Source: Rhodospirillaceae bacterium
Lineage (GTDB): Bacteria > Pseudomonadota > Alphaproteobacteria > GCA-2731375
DNA: 64,000 bases
Reading direction: 5' to 3'
NCBI GenBank assembly: GCA_018660265.1
Contig: JABJKS010000001.1
Coordinates: forward strand, 1 to 64,000
The notes beneath the pieces were generated by a model, which had not been told where the DNA came from, did no database searches, and was given only the letters and a program-made list of their open reading frames with translations. Position 1 is the first letter of the stretch, and each line of letters begins with the position of its first letter. This document shows, piece by piece, positions 37,901 through 46,681 of this stretch. A program made the translations under genes and the position numbers.

Positions 37901-38103
37901 TGGTGATGCCTGGCGGTTTAAGCGGCCTTGAGTTGGCGCGTCAGGTTTTGCTGGTTCGACCCAATCTCAAGGTCCTTTACACCACCGGGTACAGTGAAGA
38001 TATTGTCGTTGAAATGGGACAGATGTTGGATGGTACCGTCGTACTGCGCAAGCCCTACGACAATGCCAAACTGGCCGCCACGATTGCACAGATATTGGGC
38101 TGA
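34981..38103 (+). CDS. Soluble hybrid histidine kinase: five PAS domains, HisKA, HATPase, receiver
   Basis: 1040 aa, no membrane segment. PAS1 (about 5-125, '[20 protein letters not shown]') is followed by a coiled coil. PAS2 (about 155-280), PAS3 (285-400), PAS4 (410-540) and PAS5 (545-665) follow. The phospho-acceptor is His681 in '[12 protein letters not shown]', then N/G boxes '[13 protein letters not shown]', 'DTGSGM' and '[14 protein letters not shown]'. The C-terminal receiver has phospho-Asp973 in '[11 protein letters not shown]' and Lys in 'VLRKPY'. PAS2 and PAS4 are internal duplicates 257 residues apart. It is a cytosolic sensor for an unknown signal; no response regulator or HPt gene is adjacent. 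It ends at the acyl-CoA ligase relic. Confidence 0.93.
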   Translation: MAAEQDILGSVLDHIGQGVSMFDASQCLVTWNQKFEDIMEYPPGTVRVGASMLELTLFNANRGDYGEGDPERLAHDRTEFFFGSTSSEGEYIQKGDKSYRVMFQRLAEGGLILSLTDITDLMKTQANLDEHRRHLEEVVAQRTDELEQNRHRFRDFTETASDWFWEMDADLRFIYLSDSFDENFGRATEVSLGRTKQDIYAAIIESGTVEEQREWHRHFADLEARRPFKNFVQRWITPAGETRFFANNGKPFFDENGDFAGYRGTGSNITERKQAENSLIASEAMLRLVIDNLPVLITYVDTDQRFRLINRTCAEWYGRAQAEIVGKRVAEIHGDRYPLFAPRIKRVLSGESLTFEDEVVYPNGKTRNIRSIHVPDFDPEGAVRGYFSLTEDVTERKRADVALMESEQRFRDFAETASDWFWEMDADLRFSSASESFSVNIGREFEGSLGQTKHDVYAKIIESGTVEEQTDWRRHFADLEARRPFKNFIQRWITPAGEIRFILNNGKPHFDRDGNFTGYRGTASNITERVLAEQALRDSEGRYRALIENDAIGLIVYDDQYRPVFVSPLAAHIFGYDTPDEIMAMPALSPLLAEGEVERIAEIRRRRYAGDGPEEKIDFQGMRKDGAAIWISQRSSLVNWDGAEVVMSALVDITEQRALEERLRQSGKMEAVGQLTGGIAHEFNNLLQVVAGNIGLLEEGVPTGPETSRQFGAINRNVRRGAELTSRLLSFARRQPLAPKAVEIAIVLAEMKAMLGQTLGETIAVKVEPASDVWPAEADPGQLENALLNLAINARDAMPGGGVITLSANNIRLDEQAAAHEEVLPRDYVVLNVADTGSGMTEEAISHAFEPFFTTKDVGKGTGLGLSMVYGFAQQSGGFAEIESEIGVGTTMRLYLPRLAGAENDKAITQDHPSKSASAASGTILLVEDDTDVRELLAAQLRRQGYRVIEAEDGAAALAVLESEPRIDLLFTDVVMPGGLSGLELARQVLLVRPNLKVLYTTGYSEDIVVEMGQMLDGTVVLRKPYDNAKLAATIAQILG
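35434..35800 (+). repeat. Intragenic PAS duplication, copy 1
   Basis: DNA encoding PAS2 of the hybrid kinase closely matches 36205-36570, 771 bp downstream. Long near-identical runs include gattggttctgggagatgga and cccggcggccattcaaaaat. It is a recent in-frame domain duplication. Confidence 0.88.
36205..36570 (+). repeat. Intragenic PAS duplication, copy 2
   Basis: Encodes PAS4. It differs from copy 1 mainly in the first third after 'MDADLRF', where ligand-binding residues would lie ('[12 protein letters not shown]' against '[12 protein letters not shown]'), while the '[11 protein letters not shown](V/I)QRWITPAGE' half is nearly unchanged. Confidence 0.88.
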
Positions 38104-38126
38104 ACCATTGGGCTCGCCAGGATTTC

Positions 38127-38223
38127 GGTGGCTCAAAAATGCGCCCTTTAACGCGGCATTGATGGGTGCGAATATGGCACCGGTCTTCATGATTGCCAAC
38201 TGGGCCAGCATGAACTCAATGCG
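38127..38223 (-). pseudogene. Relic of a second CaiC-like acyl-CoA ligase gene
   Basis: 97 bp that match 39557-39653 inside the intact ligase at about 93% (seven differences by eye), same orientation. It encodes the equivalent of ligase residues about 68-100 ('LAIMKTGAIFAPINAALKGAFLSH'). It lies between the stop codon of the hybrid kinase and that of the ligase. It is best read as what remains of a tandem ligase copy after deletion. Confidence 0.85.
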
Positions 38224-38225
38224 CG

Positions 38226-39857
38226 CTACACCCGCCGGGCAATTTTATAGCCGACAGAGTCTCTATCCCAAGTACGGTTCGTAACGCCGGCCTGGCGCAG
38301 GGGCTCTTTTTGGATCTTGCCCGTGGCGGTTTTGCCGATTTCGCCGACCGCTTCAATAAAGCGCGGTACGGCAAAGCGGGGGATTTGTTCAACGCAATAG
38401 TCCAACAGGGCAATGTTGTCGATTTCGGCCCCGCCGTCGGTGACGATGTAGGCCTTAACCTCATCCTCGCCGCCCGCGTCCTCTACCTTGATGCCCACGA
38501 CGGCGCTTTCCAAAACAGCCGGGTGGTCGTTAAGGACCTGTTCAATTTCAAAGCTGGAAATATTTTCGCCCCGGCGGCGGATCCGATCCTTGATCCTATC
38601 GGCATAGAACAAACGGTTCTTGGTATCGAAATAGCCCGCGTCGCCCGTGTGGAACCACAAATTCCGCCATGCCTCCACCGTGCGTTCGGGCATGCGGTAA
38701 TAACCTTGATTGAAACAGAACGGCACCTTGGGGCGGATGACGATTTCGCCGATGTCTCCCTGTGGCAGGGGCGCATCAGTTGTGGCGTTGACCACGCGCA
38801 CCTCAAAATACTCGTCCACAATATGCCCCGCCATGCCCGGCAACAATGGGTCATCTTCGTTGGTGTAGCTGGGAATGTTGACTTCCGTCATGCCATAGAC
38901 CTGGAGGAATTTAAGGCCGAAGCGCGCCTCCATCGCATCCCCCCATTCAGCCGCGATGGGCACCGCGACAACCAGGCGCAGCTTATGATCCCGATCATGT
39001 TCGGTCTCGGGCGTGCGAAAGATAAACTCGGGCATGACGCCCAAGGCGTTCGAGACGGTGGCACCGCTTTTGCGCACATCTTCAAGCCAGGTTGCCGGTG
39101 AAAACCGCTCGATGCAATAGACCCTGGCCCCCGCGATCATCGCACTGAAAACCTGCATCCACAGGCCCATGGCATGAAACAGAGGCATGCACACGTATTG
39201 GCAGTCGTCCTCGCCGATTTTCATGTTGATGGCCATGTTGCGGCCAAACAGATAGCAATGGGCATGGGGCAGCAGCACCCCTTTGGACGGGCCCGTGGTG
39301 CCGGATGTGTACATGATGCAGGCAATATCTTCGGGCTTTGGCGTGCACAGAGAATGATCACCATCGCCTTCATCTGCCATGAGCTCTTCAAACGTCATGG
39401 CAGGTGCGACCGAAAGAACATCCGGGCGTTGGGCTGGAACATCTCCGGCAACATAGATCGTGTGGATCAGGTTCCCGTTCCCACCCTCCGCCGCATCAAA
39501 AGCATCGGCCAGGTCCGCATCCAAAAACAGCACCTTGGGCTCTGCATTGCGGATTTGGTGGCTCAAAAATGCACCCTTTAATTCGGTATTGATGGGTACG
39601 AATATGGCACCGGTCTTCATGATTGCCAGCAGGGCCAGCATGAACTCAATGCGGTTCTTCACCATGACCATGACCCGGTCTTCGGGTTCTATGCCCAGAC
39701 TGATCAGATTGCGCGCCAGACGCTCGCTGTCCGATTGGTAGGAAGCAAAGGTTAGTGTGGTGCCGTGCTCAAACGACATGAACTCCCTCTCTCCGTGACG
39801 CTCTGCCTGTCGACGCACCAATTCCACCAGTGACCAGTTTGCGATGTCTTGATCCAT
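38226..39857 (-). CDS. Acyl-CoA ligase, CaiC-like (crotonobetaine/carnitine-CoA ligase family)
   Basis: 543 aa ANL enzyme. It shows the P-loop 'MYTSGTTGPSKGVLLPH', 'VYGMTEVNIPSYT', 'WFHTGDAGYFD', 'ADRIKDRIRRRGENISSFEIEQV' and the catalytic lysine in 'GKIQKEPLR'. 'ENISSFEIE' places it nearer the CaiC and carboxylate-CoA ligases than FadD. The substrate is a short or branched carboxylate, unspecified. It is embedded between two hybrid histidine kinases, downstream of and on the same strand as the membrane-bound one. Part of its 5' third is duplicated as a relic at its 3' side. Confidence 0.9.
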   Translation of the reverse strand: MDQDIANWSLVELVRRQAERHGEREFMSFEHGTTLTFASYQSDSERLARNLISLGIEPEDRVMVMVKNRIEFMLALLAIMKTGAIFVPINTELKGAFLSHQIRNAEPKVLFLDADLADAFDAAEGGNGNLIHTIYVAGDVPAQRPDVLSVAPAMTFEELMADEGDGDHSLCTPKPEDIACIMYTSGTTGPSKGVLLPHAHCYLFGRNMAINMKIGEDDCQYVCMPLFHAMGLWMQVFSAMIAGARVYCIERFSPATWLEDVRKSGATVSNALGVMPEFIFRTPETEHDRDHKLRLVVAVPIAAEWGDAMEARFGLKFLQVYGMTEVNIPSYTNEDDPLLPGMAGHIVDEYFEVRVVNATTDAPLPQGDIGEIVIRPKVPFCFNQGYYRMPERTVEAWRNLWFHTGDAGYFDTKNRLFYADRIKDRIRRRGENISSFEIEQVLNDHPAVLESAVVGIKVEDAGGEDEVKAYIVTDGGAEIDNIALLDYCVEQIPRFAVPRFIEAVGEIGKTATGKIQKEPLRQAGVTNRTWDRDSVGYKIARRV

Positions 39858-40001
39858 CTTTGCATCCCCCTACGGTTTATTATCACGGGTCATAATGCCT
39901 CAGCGGCGTGGATTTATATTTAGCCGTTTCTGCGGCGGCCCTTGTTTCGATCATAATCACAGCTGAAAGCCGGTACGAGCAAGGATGATGATAAGAGCGC
40001 T

Positions 40002-43000
40002 TTAGCCATCAAGGGTCTTGCGCAACATTCTACCCAGATCCTCCATGGAAAACGGTTTCGGCAATAATTCCGCGCCGGCGTCCATATTGGTTTGGTGTTC
40101 CAACGCACCTTTGGCGTATCCCGACATATAGAGGATTTTCAAAGACCCTCCGTCGCTTGTGGCCGCCTTCGCCAGCTCGAAACCCGACATGCCGCCGGGT
40201 AATACTATATCAGTCAGCAAAAGATCTAGACGGGGTAATTTCGGCAAAAGCTGCAGTGCATCCTGAGCATGCTGGGCGATATAGACCGTATAGCCCAGGT
40301 CACGTAGCATGCTTTCGATCAATTGTCGCAAGCTGGGATCATCTTCGACCGCCAGGATGGTTTCTCCCGGCTTGGCGCGGGCCAGCGTTAGGGGCGCGAC
40401 CGCGCGGGGTGTCGCCGTCACTGCTTGGGATCGCGGCAGATAAAGGTGTATGGTCGTACCGTGGCCTGGTTCGCTGTACACGACTACGTGGCCTCCCGAT
40501 TGTTTGACGAAGCCAAATACCATGCTGAGGCCCAACCCGGTGCCTTCGCCAACCTCTTTGGTGGTGAAGAAAGGGTCGAAAATTTGCTCCTGGATTTCCG
40601 GCGTCATACCTATGCCGATATCGCTAACCGAGACCACCACAAATTCGCCCGCTGTCAGTTCCCTCTTGTCGGCCAGGTCGCCTTCGTCGACAATTTTATT
40701 CCCGGCCTCAATGGTCAACCGGCCGCCGTTAGGCATGGCGTCGCGGGCGTTGACGGCAAGGTTTAGTATGGCCTGTTCCAATTCTCCAGGATCGATCCGG
40801 GAGAGCCAAAGAGCAGCTGAATATTGAATGCGGAGATCAATGGTTTCGCCAAGGCTGCGCCGCAACATATCATCCATGCCGTCCAACAGCCCGCCAACAT
40901 CAATATCCTGGACATCCAGGGTTTGCTTGCGGGCGAAGGCCAACAGACGGTGCGTCAATGCCGCACCCCGATTTGTCGCCGCAATTGCAAGATTGATATA
41001 TTGTTCCAGATTCTGACCGCTGGTCAAATTCGTGGATAACAGGCCAAGACTACCCAAAATGACTGCCAGCACATTGTTGAAATCATGCGCGATTCCGCCA
41101 GTTAGCTGACCGATCGCTTCCATCTTTTGCGTCTGGCGCAACTGTAATTCCAGGGCGTGCCGTTCCGTGACGTCGATACCCAGACCGAAATACCCAGCGA
41201 CCTCGCCGCCGAAACCATGATGCGGTACATAGCTAAATGCCATCTCCCGGGTCTCACCATCAGGAAAATCAATAACAGGTTCGAATTCCTGGACTTCGCC
41301 GGACAGCGCAGCTTGTATACGGGGAAGTAATCGTTGGTATGTTTCTTCGTCGAATATTTCCCGGACATTGGAGCCGAGAATTTCTTCAGTCGACCTTGCC
41401 AAAAATTTTTCCGCCAGGGTGTTCACGAAACGGTAAATCATATGGGCATCGACATAGAAGATCGCCACCGGCAAGGCGTCCGTGATCAGACGCAATTGCT
41501 GTTCGCTGTCACGCAGTGCCTCCTCGATCTTCTTGCGGGCGGAGATGTCGCTGCCAATGGTAATGATCGAACCATCGGGCAGTTTCTGTTCACGCAGACG
41601 AAGCGTGATACCGTCCGCCCGGGTTAGCTCAAAGGCCTCACCGGGATGGCGATGCTTTTCCATGCGTTCCGCGAACCAGGCTTCCTCGCGCCCAACCGCA
41701 TCAGCGGGGGAATAGTGATGGAGAAGCGCCCTTATGCGATCTTCAAAGCTCTTGCCCTGTTGCAGGACATCTAACATCACGCTGTCCATATCTCGTAAGG
41801 CCTGATTGGCGTAGACGAGTTTATCATCGGCATCGTAGATAGAGACGGTCTCGGCCACGCCGTCAATGGCGGTCGCCAGTCGTCGTTGGGTTTCCTCGGC
41901 TCGCCTGTTTTGGGTAATGTCGATGATGCTGACGGGAACACTATGGAAGCCATTTTCTGTCTCGGGGATTGGAAATGAGACAATGACATGAATGACCCTG
42001 CCATCAAGGGTTCGCATCTCTGCTTCTGAACGGAAAATTCTTTTTCTGTCCCAGATCGCACAAGCAGCATCAATGAAGATTTTAGTCTCTATGTCCCCGA
42101 ACCTGTTGTTGGACCAGTTCAGGAATTCTTCTTCGGTTTCCGCACCAAACAATTCCAGGGTCGCCTGATTGACCTGAACAGCCTTGACCATGTCTGCTAA
42201 TTCCCGGGCCACGCTGTTCGAGCTCTCCAGATGCTCTCGAAGGTCATGCACGCCATCCTGTCGCAGCCTGTTCAGCTCTCGATACACTGCCGAGAGATCC
42301 TCGTTCCATATGGAGACTTCGGCATTGTCGAACAGGCGACGAAATTTTCCCTCGCTCGCCTGCAGGGCGGCGTATGGCGTCCGCAAATTTGAAATGACGA
42401 CCGCCTGGAAAATCATCCAGAAAGAAAAAATCTTAAAGAGGTGCCCCGCCAGATTAGAAAGTCCAAAGACACTGACGTAAAAAGTAAAGGCAATTTCCGC
42501 GCACATGGTCAGGACGATGGATGCGGCGATGAGGAATTTTTCGTCTCTCGAGATGCCATGCTCCCGTCGGAACAAGGCGACCAGCGCCAACGCCAGGATT
42601 AGATCGATCAGGTATTCACTGTAGATCTTGAAATCCGTCAGGCCCTTGCCGGGGACGAAACCGGTCGGGAAATATCCCGATAAGATCAAACCCGTCAGTC
42701 CAACGGCTATGAAACCGAAAAGGGCCGTAAGACGATAGCCGTTCTGCCGTCTGGTCGCAGCGAACGGGGCGGCCAACAACAAAAGGGCTTCCCCGTAGCG
42801 GGCACTGAGCCAAAATTGCACGGCTGAATTACCGTTGCCCTCCATGAAGACATTCATGCCTGTATAGACAAGGGTATGCACCAGATCGAGGCCACCGATC
42901 CAAAAATAGCCACAGGCCAGGAAGAGCAGGAAATTGTTTCGCGATAAAATATGTGTAGATAAGGCGAAGGTAAACAGCGTGAAAGAAATCACGATGGAGA

Positions 43001-43169
43001 AGAGTTCCGCGAGGGTATGGAAGGCCAGAAAGCTGAACTGAGCGACAATAATGAGGAAGACGGCCATGCCGATAGGCGGGACCCACAGCCACGCATTTAG
43101 CAACGGATTGGGTCTTTCCATTTCGATATCTAAATCCCCCCCCCCAAGGTGTTCAAGTGCCATCGTCAT
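40002..43169 (-). CDS. Membrane hybrid histidine kinase: MASE3-like sensor, PAS domains, HisKA, HATPase, receiver
   Basis: 1055 aa. Residues about 30-255 contain 7-8 transmembrane helices of MASE3 style ('GYFWIGGLDLVHTLVYTGMNVF', 'FPTGFVPGKGLTDFKIYSEYLI' region). PAS domains follow (about 275-410, 420-540, 550-680). The phospho-acceptor is His695 in 'GGIAHDFNNVLAV', with ATPase boxes 'NLAVNARDAMPNGG', 'DIGIGM' and '[14 protein letters not shown]'. The receiver has phospho-Asp987 in 'LLLTDIVLPGG'. The start codon lacks a clear ribosome binding site; the ATG two codons on (43163) is an alternative. It shares its kinase-receiver core with the soluble kinase at 34981, so the two may signal to the same phosphotransfer protein. 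Confidence 0.92.
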   Translation of the reverse strand: MTMALEHLGGGDLDIEMERPNPLLNAWLWVPPIGMAVFLIIVAQFSFLAFHTLAELFSIVISFTLFTFALSTHILSRNNFLLFLACGYFWIGGLDLVHTLVYTGMNVFMEGNGNSAVQFWLSARYGEALLLLAAPFAATRRQNGYRLTALFGFIAVGLTGLILSGYFPTGFVPGKGLTDFKIYSEYLIDLILALALVALFRREHGISRDEKFLIAASIVLTMCAEIAFTFYVSVFGLSNLAGHLFKIFSFWMIFQAVVISNLRTPYAALQASEGKFRRLFDNAEVSIWNEDLSAVYRELNRLRQDGVHDLREHLESSNSVARELADMVKAVQVNQATLELFGAETEEEFLNWSNNRFGDIETKIFIDAACAIWDRKRIFRSEAEMRTLDGRVIHVIVSFPIPETENGFHSVPVSIIDITQNRRAEETQRRLATAIDGVAETVSIYDADDKLVYANQALRDMDSVMLDVLQQGKSFEDRIRALLHHYSPADAVGREEAWFAERMEKHRHPGEAFELTRADGITLRLREQKLPDGSIITIGSDISARKKIEEALRDSEQQLRLITDALPVAIFYVDAHMIYRFVNTLAEKFLARSTEEILGSNVREIFDEETYQRLLPRIQAALSGEVQEFEPVIDFPDGETREMAFSYVPHHGFGGEVAGYFGLGIDVTERHALELQLRQTQKMEAIGQLTGGIAHDFNNVLAVILGSLGLLSTNLTSGQNLEQYINLAIAATNRGAALTHRLLAFARKQTLDVQDIDVGGLLDGMDDMLRRSLGETIDLRIQYSAALWLSRIDPGELEQAILNLAVNARDAMPNGGRLTIEAGNKIVDEGDLADKRELTAGEFVVVSVSDIGIGMTPEIQEQIFDPFFTTKEVGEGTGLGLSMVFGFVKQSGGHVVVYSEPGHGTTIHLYLPRSQAVTATPRAVAPLTLARAKPGETILAVEDDPSLRQLIESMLRDLGYTVYIAQHAQDALQLLPKLPRLDLLLTDIVLPGGMSGFELAKAATSDGGSLKILYMSGYAKGALEHQTNMDAGAELLPKPFSMEDLGRMLRKTLDG

Positions 43170-43397
43170 AAGTCTATACTTCGCAGGATCAACGACTTTA
43201 TATGATTCAAATTGTATTAGTCACACAATATACTTCAGTTGCAATCAATGATGCGTGATCTTTGGTAGCGGTTGTACGCACCACAATAGGGTTTCATTGT
43301 TTTAGAGATACCCGGAGCTGGTTTCGATTACGACCCTTGCGGTATTGGTCTGTGCTTGCAGTTGCTCACTTGCCCTATCTAGCGCTACCTTAGGTTC

Positions 43398-44018
43398 ATG
43401 AGTATCGAATTATATTTGTCCTTCTGCCTGGCCACCTTGGTGTTGATCCTGATGCCGGGACCCATTGTCACCCTTGTGGTGGCGCAATCCCTGCGGCATG
43501 GCACCGCCACCGGGCTGGCAACTGTCGCGGGATCAACCATAGGCAACATGGTCCTAGTCGCCGCCGGTGCCTTTGGTCTCTCAACCATGCTAACCTTATT
43601 GTCGGACGTCTTTGATTTGGTGCGCTGGCTTGGTGCGGCTTATTTGATCTGGCTTGGGGTACGGGAATTGCGCAACAGAGGCGTGGGGCTGTCAGATGCG
43701 GATGCAGGTGAACGTAGTCCGAATTCCAAAGTCTTTTGGCAAGGCATCGTGGTCGCGGTTACGAACCCGAAAACGATTTTGTTCTACGTGGCTTTTTTCC
43801 CACAATTTATCGATCCCGCAGCGCCCCTTGGATCGCAACTCGCCCTCATGTGCGTCAGCTTTCTGGTTATCGGCACGGTCTTTGACAGCGCCTATGCCCT
43901 CTTGGCGGGACGTTTGCGGGGCGTGTTGCAAAGTGGGCGCGGGGCCCGCATTCGCAGCCGTATTACCGGCTGTCTGTTGATTGGTACGGGGATCGGTCTG
44001 GTCCTGGCGCGCAGTTGA
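43398..44018 (+). CDS. LysE/RhtB-family amino-acid exporter
   Basis: 206 aa, six hydrophobic segments. It has the family N-terminus 'FCLATLVLILMPGPIVTLVVAQSLRHG' region (about 9-35) and 'YLIWLGVRELR' after helix 2. 'FWQGIVVAVTNPKTILFYVAFFPQFID' region is the signature after the loop. These carriers export amino acids or related metabolites by proton antiport. It is 17 bp upstream of the GMC dehydrogenase, same strand, so probably co-transcribed; an exporter for that enzyme's product or toxic precursor is possible. Confidence 0.88.
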   Translation: MSIELYLSFCLATLVLILMPGPIVTLVVAQSLRHGTATGLATVAGSTIGNMVLVAAGAFGLSTMLTLLSDVFDLVRWLGAAYLIWLGVRELRNRGVGLSDADAGERSPNSKVFWQGIVVAVTNPKTILFYVAFFPQFIDPAAPLGSQLALMCVSFLVIGTVFDSAYALLAGRLRGVLQSGRGARIRSRITGCLLIGTGIGLVLARS

Positions 44019-44035
44019 TAAAGGAAGTTGGATAG

Positions 44036-45658
44036 ATGCAATACGACTATATCGTAATCGGGTCAGGTTCGGGAGGGGCCGCGACGGCGGGCCGGCTGTC
44101 TGAGGATAGGGGTATGTCGGTGCTGTTGCTGGAAGCGGGGGGCAAGGACCGCCATCCCTTTATCCATATCCCCGTCTTGTTTCCCCATCTGTTGACCAAT
44201 CCCAATACCACCTGGCTGCGTAAATCAGAGCCGGTACCGGGTTTGAACGGGCGGCCCATGTTTTTCCCCTCCGGCAAGGTGCTTGGTGGCTCCAGTTCCA
44301 TCAACGGTATGCTCTATATTCGCGGCCAGGCGGAGGACTACGACGGCTGGCGCGATGCGGGCAATGCAGGTTGGGGTTGGGATGATGTGTTGCCCTATTT
44401 CAAACGCATGGAAGATTATGAACATGGCGAGACCGATATGCACGGCGCGGGCGGCCCTATTGCCGTCACCGACACATTGCCCAGCAACGATAGCTCCTAC
44501 AAATTCCTCGAAGCAGCCGTTGCAACCGGCATCCCGCGTATTCCGGATCTGAATACCGGCGATCAACACGGTATCGCGACAGTACAGGGAACCATTCGCA
44601 AAGGGCGTCGGGATTCCACCGCGCGCGGCTATCTAAAGGATGCCAAAAGCCGCCCCAACCTGACGATCCGAACCGGTGCCAACGTCAGTCGTATCCTGTT
44701 GGACGGCACACGGGTCAGCGGTGTGGAGTTTGTTGACAATAATGGCGCTGTCGAAACCGTCCGGGTCGGGCGCGAGATGATCCTCTCTGCCTCCGCCGTC
44801 GGTTCACCGCAGATCCTTTTGCAATCCGGCATAGGCGATAGTGCCGAGTTGAAAGATGTCGGCGTCGCGCCAACCCACCATTTGCCTGGCGTTGGCAAAA
44901 ACCTGCATGACCATGCCTTCGTGCATGTGCAGCCGCGCCTGAAAGCGGCCTATCCCACTTTGAACCAAATGCTTAACAACAAGCCGCGCATGGGGTTTGA
45001 GCTGATACGCTATGCAGTCACGCGGAATGGTGCATTCGGGCTGACCAGTACGGAAATTTGCGGCTTTCTGGATTCAAAACGGGCTGGGGGACGCCCCGAT
45101 ATTCAGATCAATTACCGCCCCTTTAGTTTCGATTATTCATCCCAAGGCGGGTTCATGTTCCATCCATTCCCGGGCGGTACCGCATCGATCTGTTACACCC
45201 GTCCGAAAAGCCGGGGCGATGTGCGTTTGGTTAGAGATGACCGTGGGGACGGCGCGGGGACGCGCCTGGCCATACAGCCCAACTATCTGGACCATGACGA
45301 TGACGTCCAAGGCATGTTGAACGGCGTGAAAATCATCCGCCAGATCATCAACTCTTCACCCTTTGCAGACTGCCTTGAGGGCGAACATGGCGATGGTGCT
45401 AAGGCCAAGACGGATGATGAGATCATCGAGCATATCCGAAATAATGCCGCCACCATCTATCACCCCGTTGGTACCTGCAAAATGGGCACGGACGATATGG
45501 CGGTGGTGGATGATCGCCTGCGGGTGCGCGGCCTGTCGGGTCTGCGCATCGCCGATGCCTCGATCATTCCGGTCATTACCTCCGGCAATACCAATGCGCC
45601 CTCTATTATGGTCGGTGAAAAATGCGCCGATATGATCCGGACGGAACGTAATCGTTAG
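44036..45658 (+). CDS. GMC-family FAD-dependent alcohol/choline dehydrogenase
   Basis: 540 aa. FAD-binding 'YIVIGSGSGGAATAGRLSED' (4-23) and GMC signature 1 around 'GKVLGGSSSINGMLYIRGQ' (about 80-98) are present. Signature 2 lies around 'SASAVGSPQILLQSGIG' (about 250-266). The C-terminal catalytic region is 'YHPVGTCKMGTDDMAVVDD' with His, then 'GNTNAPSIMVGEK'. It resembles BetA-type choline dehydrogenases and other membrane-associated GMC alcohol dehydrogenases; no betB or betI is adjacent, so the alcohol is uncertain. AAGGAAG precedes the ATG. It ends 1 bp from the convergent LLM gene. Confidence 0.9.
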   Translation: MQYDYIVIGSGSGGAATAGRLSEDRGMSVLLLEAGGKDRHPFIHIPVLFPHLLTNPNTTWLRKSEPVPGLNGRPMFFPSGKVLGGSSSINGMLYIRGQAEDYDGWRDAGNAGWGWDDVLPYFKRMEDYEHGETDMHGAGGPIAVTDTLPSNDSSYKFLEAAVATGIPRIPDLNTGDQHGIATVQGTIRKGRRDSTARGYLKDAKSRPNLTIRTGANVSRILLDGTRVSGVEFVDNNGAVETVRVGREMILSASAVGSPQILLQSGIGDSAELKDVGVAPTHHLPGVGKNLHDHAFVHVQPRLKAAYPTLNQMLNNKPRMGFELIRYAVTRNGAFGLTSTEICGFLDSKRAGGRPDIQINYRPFSFDYSSQGGFMFHPFPGGTASICYTRPKSRGDVRLVRDDRGDGAGTRLAIQPNYLDHDDDVQGMLNGVKIIRQIINSSPFADCLEGEHGDGAKAKTDDEIIEHIRNNAATIYHPVGTCKMGTDDMAVVDDRLRVRGLSGLRIADASIIPVITSGNTNAPSIMVGEKCADMIRTERNR

Positions 45659-45659
45659 G

Positions 45660-46679
45660 TTAGGCGGCCTCGAAACCCTTCACGACGTCGGCCCAGCGTT
45701 CGATGGGGTCGTCATCGGGGATTGGATAATAGGTCGCGATACGCTGGACCAGGCCGTCGTAACGGTTTTTGAGCGCGGCACCCAATTCACTGTACGAGGC
45801 GGAAATTGCCACCTCGGCCAACAGGGCATCGGGTACCATGGCCGCCATTTTATCAATCTCGCCGTTGCGCATGACTTGGCTTAGTTCCTTGCCCAGAGCC
45901 TCCATGCCGTGGTGGCGCAACAGGGCGCGATAGCTGGGCGTCGAGGCGTAGAAGGCGACCTGTTCGCGAATTTGTTTTTCCGATGCGCTGCGTTCCGCCT
46001 CCGTTTCTCCCAACACCGCAAAGACCGATGCATGCAGGTCCAGATCATCAACGGATTTGCCCGCCATGCGCGCGCCTTCGTCAATGGCCGGGCGGACCAC
46101 GTCTTTCAGATAGGCGATGGAATGCATGGGATGGACATGAAAGCCGTCGGCCACTTCACCCGCCACCCGGCACATGCGCGGATTGACGCCGGCGACGTAG
46201 ATGGGAATGTGGGGATGCGCGATCGGGCCGGGGATAAATGCTGGGTTGGTCAAGATGAAACGATAGAACGGCCCCTGGTATTCCGGCTTGGTGCCGTTCT
46301 GGAAATTGTCAAAGATCGCGCGCAGGCAACGGATATAGTCTGTCAGGCGGGCTGCGGGATGTTCAAACGGCATATCATAGCGCCGTTCAATATGGGCCCG
46401 AACCTGGGTGCCCAGGCCCAGGTGAAAACGCCCGCCGCTGGCCTGTTGCAAATCCCAGGCAGCCTGTGCGGTGGCAAAGGGGCTGCGGCCAAAGGCTACG
46501 GCGATGTTGGTGCCAATCTGTAGGCGTTCCGTCGACATGGCGGCTGCCACCAGGGGCAGGAACGGATCATGGCCTGCTTCAAAGCTCCACACTGCATCGA
46601 AGCCCATGGCCTCCATACGCTTTGCCATGTCGGCTGCCAGGTGTGGATAGAGGGCACCAAGTTGGGCGTCAATTTTCAT
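45660..46679 (-). CDS. LLM-class flavin-dependent oxidoreductase (TIGR03617-like)
   Basis: 339 aa luciferase-like TIM barrel. It has 'MGFDAVWSFEAGHDPFLPLVAAAM', 'IGTNIAVAFGRSPFATAQAAWDLQQASGGRFHLGLGTQ' region (about 57-94), 'IYVAGVNPRMCRVAGEVADGFHVHP' and the C-terminal 'ERWADVVKGFEA'. F420- or FMN-dependent monooxygenase of unknown substrate. It starts 2 bp after the CoA transferase stop, so the two form one transcript. Confidence 0.88.
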   Translation of the reverse strand: MKIDAQLGALYPHLAADMAKRMEAMGFDAVWSFEAGHDPFLPLVAAAMSTERLQIGTNIAVAFGRSPFATAQAAWDLQQASGGRFHLGLGTQVRAHIERRYDMPFEHPAARLTDYIRCLRAIFDNFQNGTKPEYQGPFYRFILTNPAFIPGPIAHPHIPIYVAGVNPRMCRVAGEVADGFHVHPMHSIAYLKDVVRPAIDEGARMAGKSVDDLDLHASVFAVLGETEAERSASEKQIREQVAFYASTPSYRALLRHHGMEALGKELSQVMRNGEIDKMAAMVPDALLAEVAISASYSELGAALKNRYDGLVQRIATYYPIPDDDPIERWADVVKGFEAA

Positions 46680-46681
46680 AG

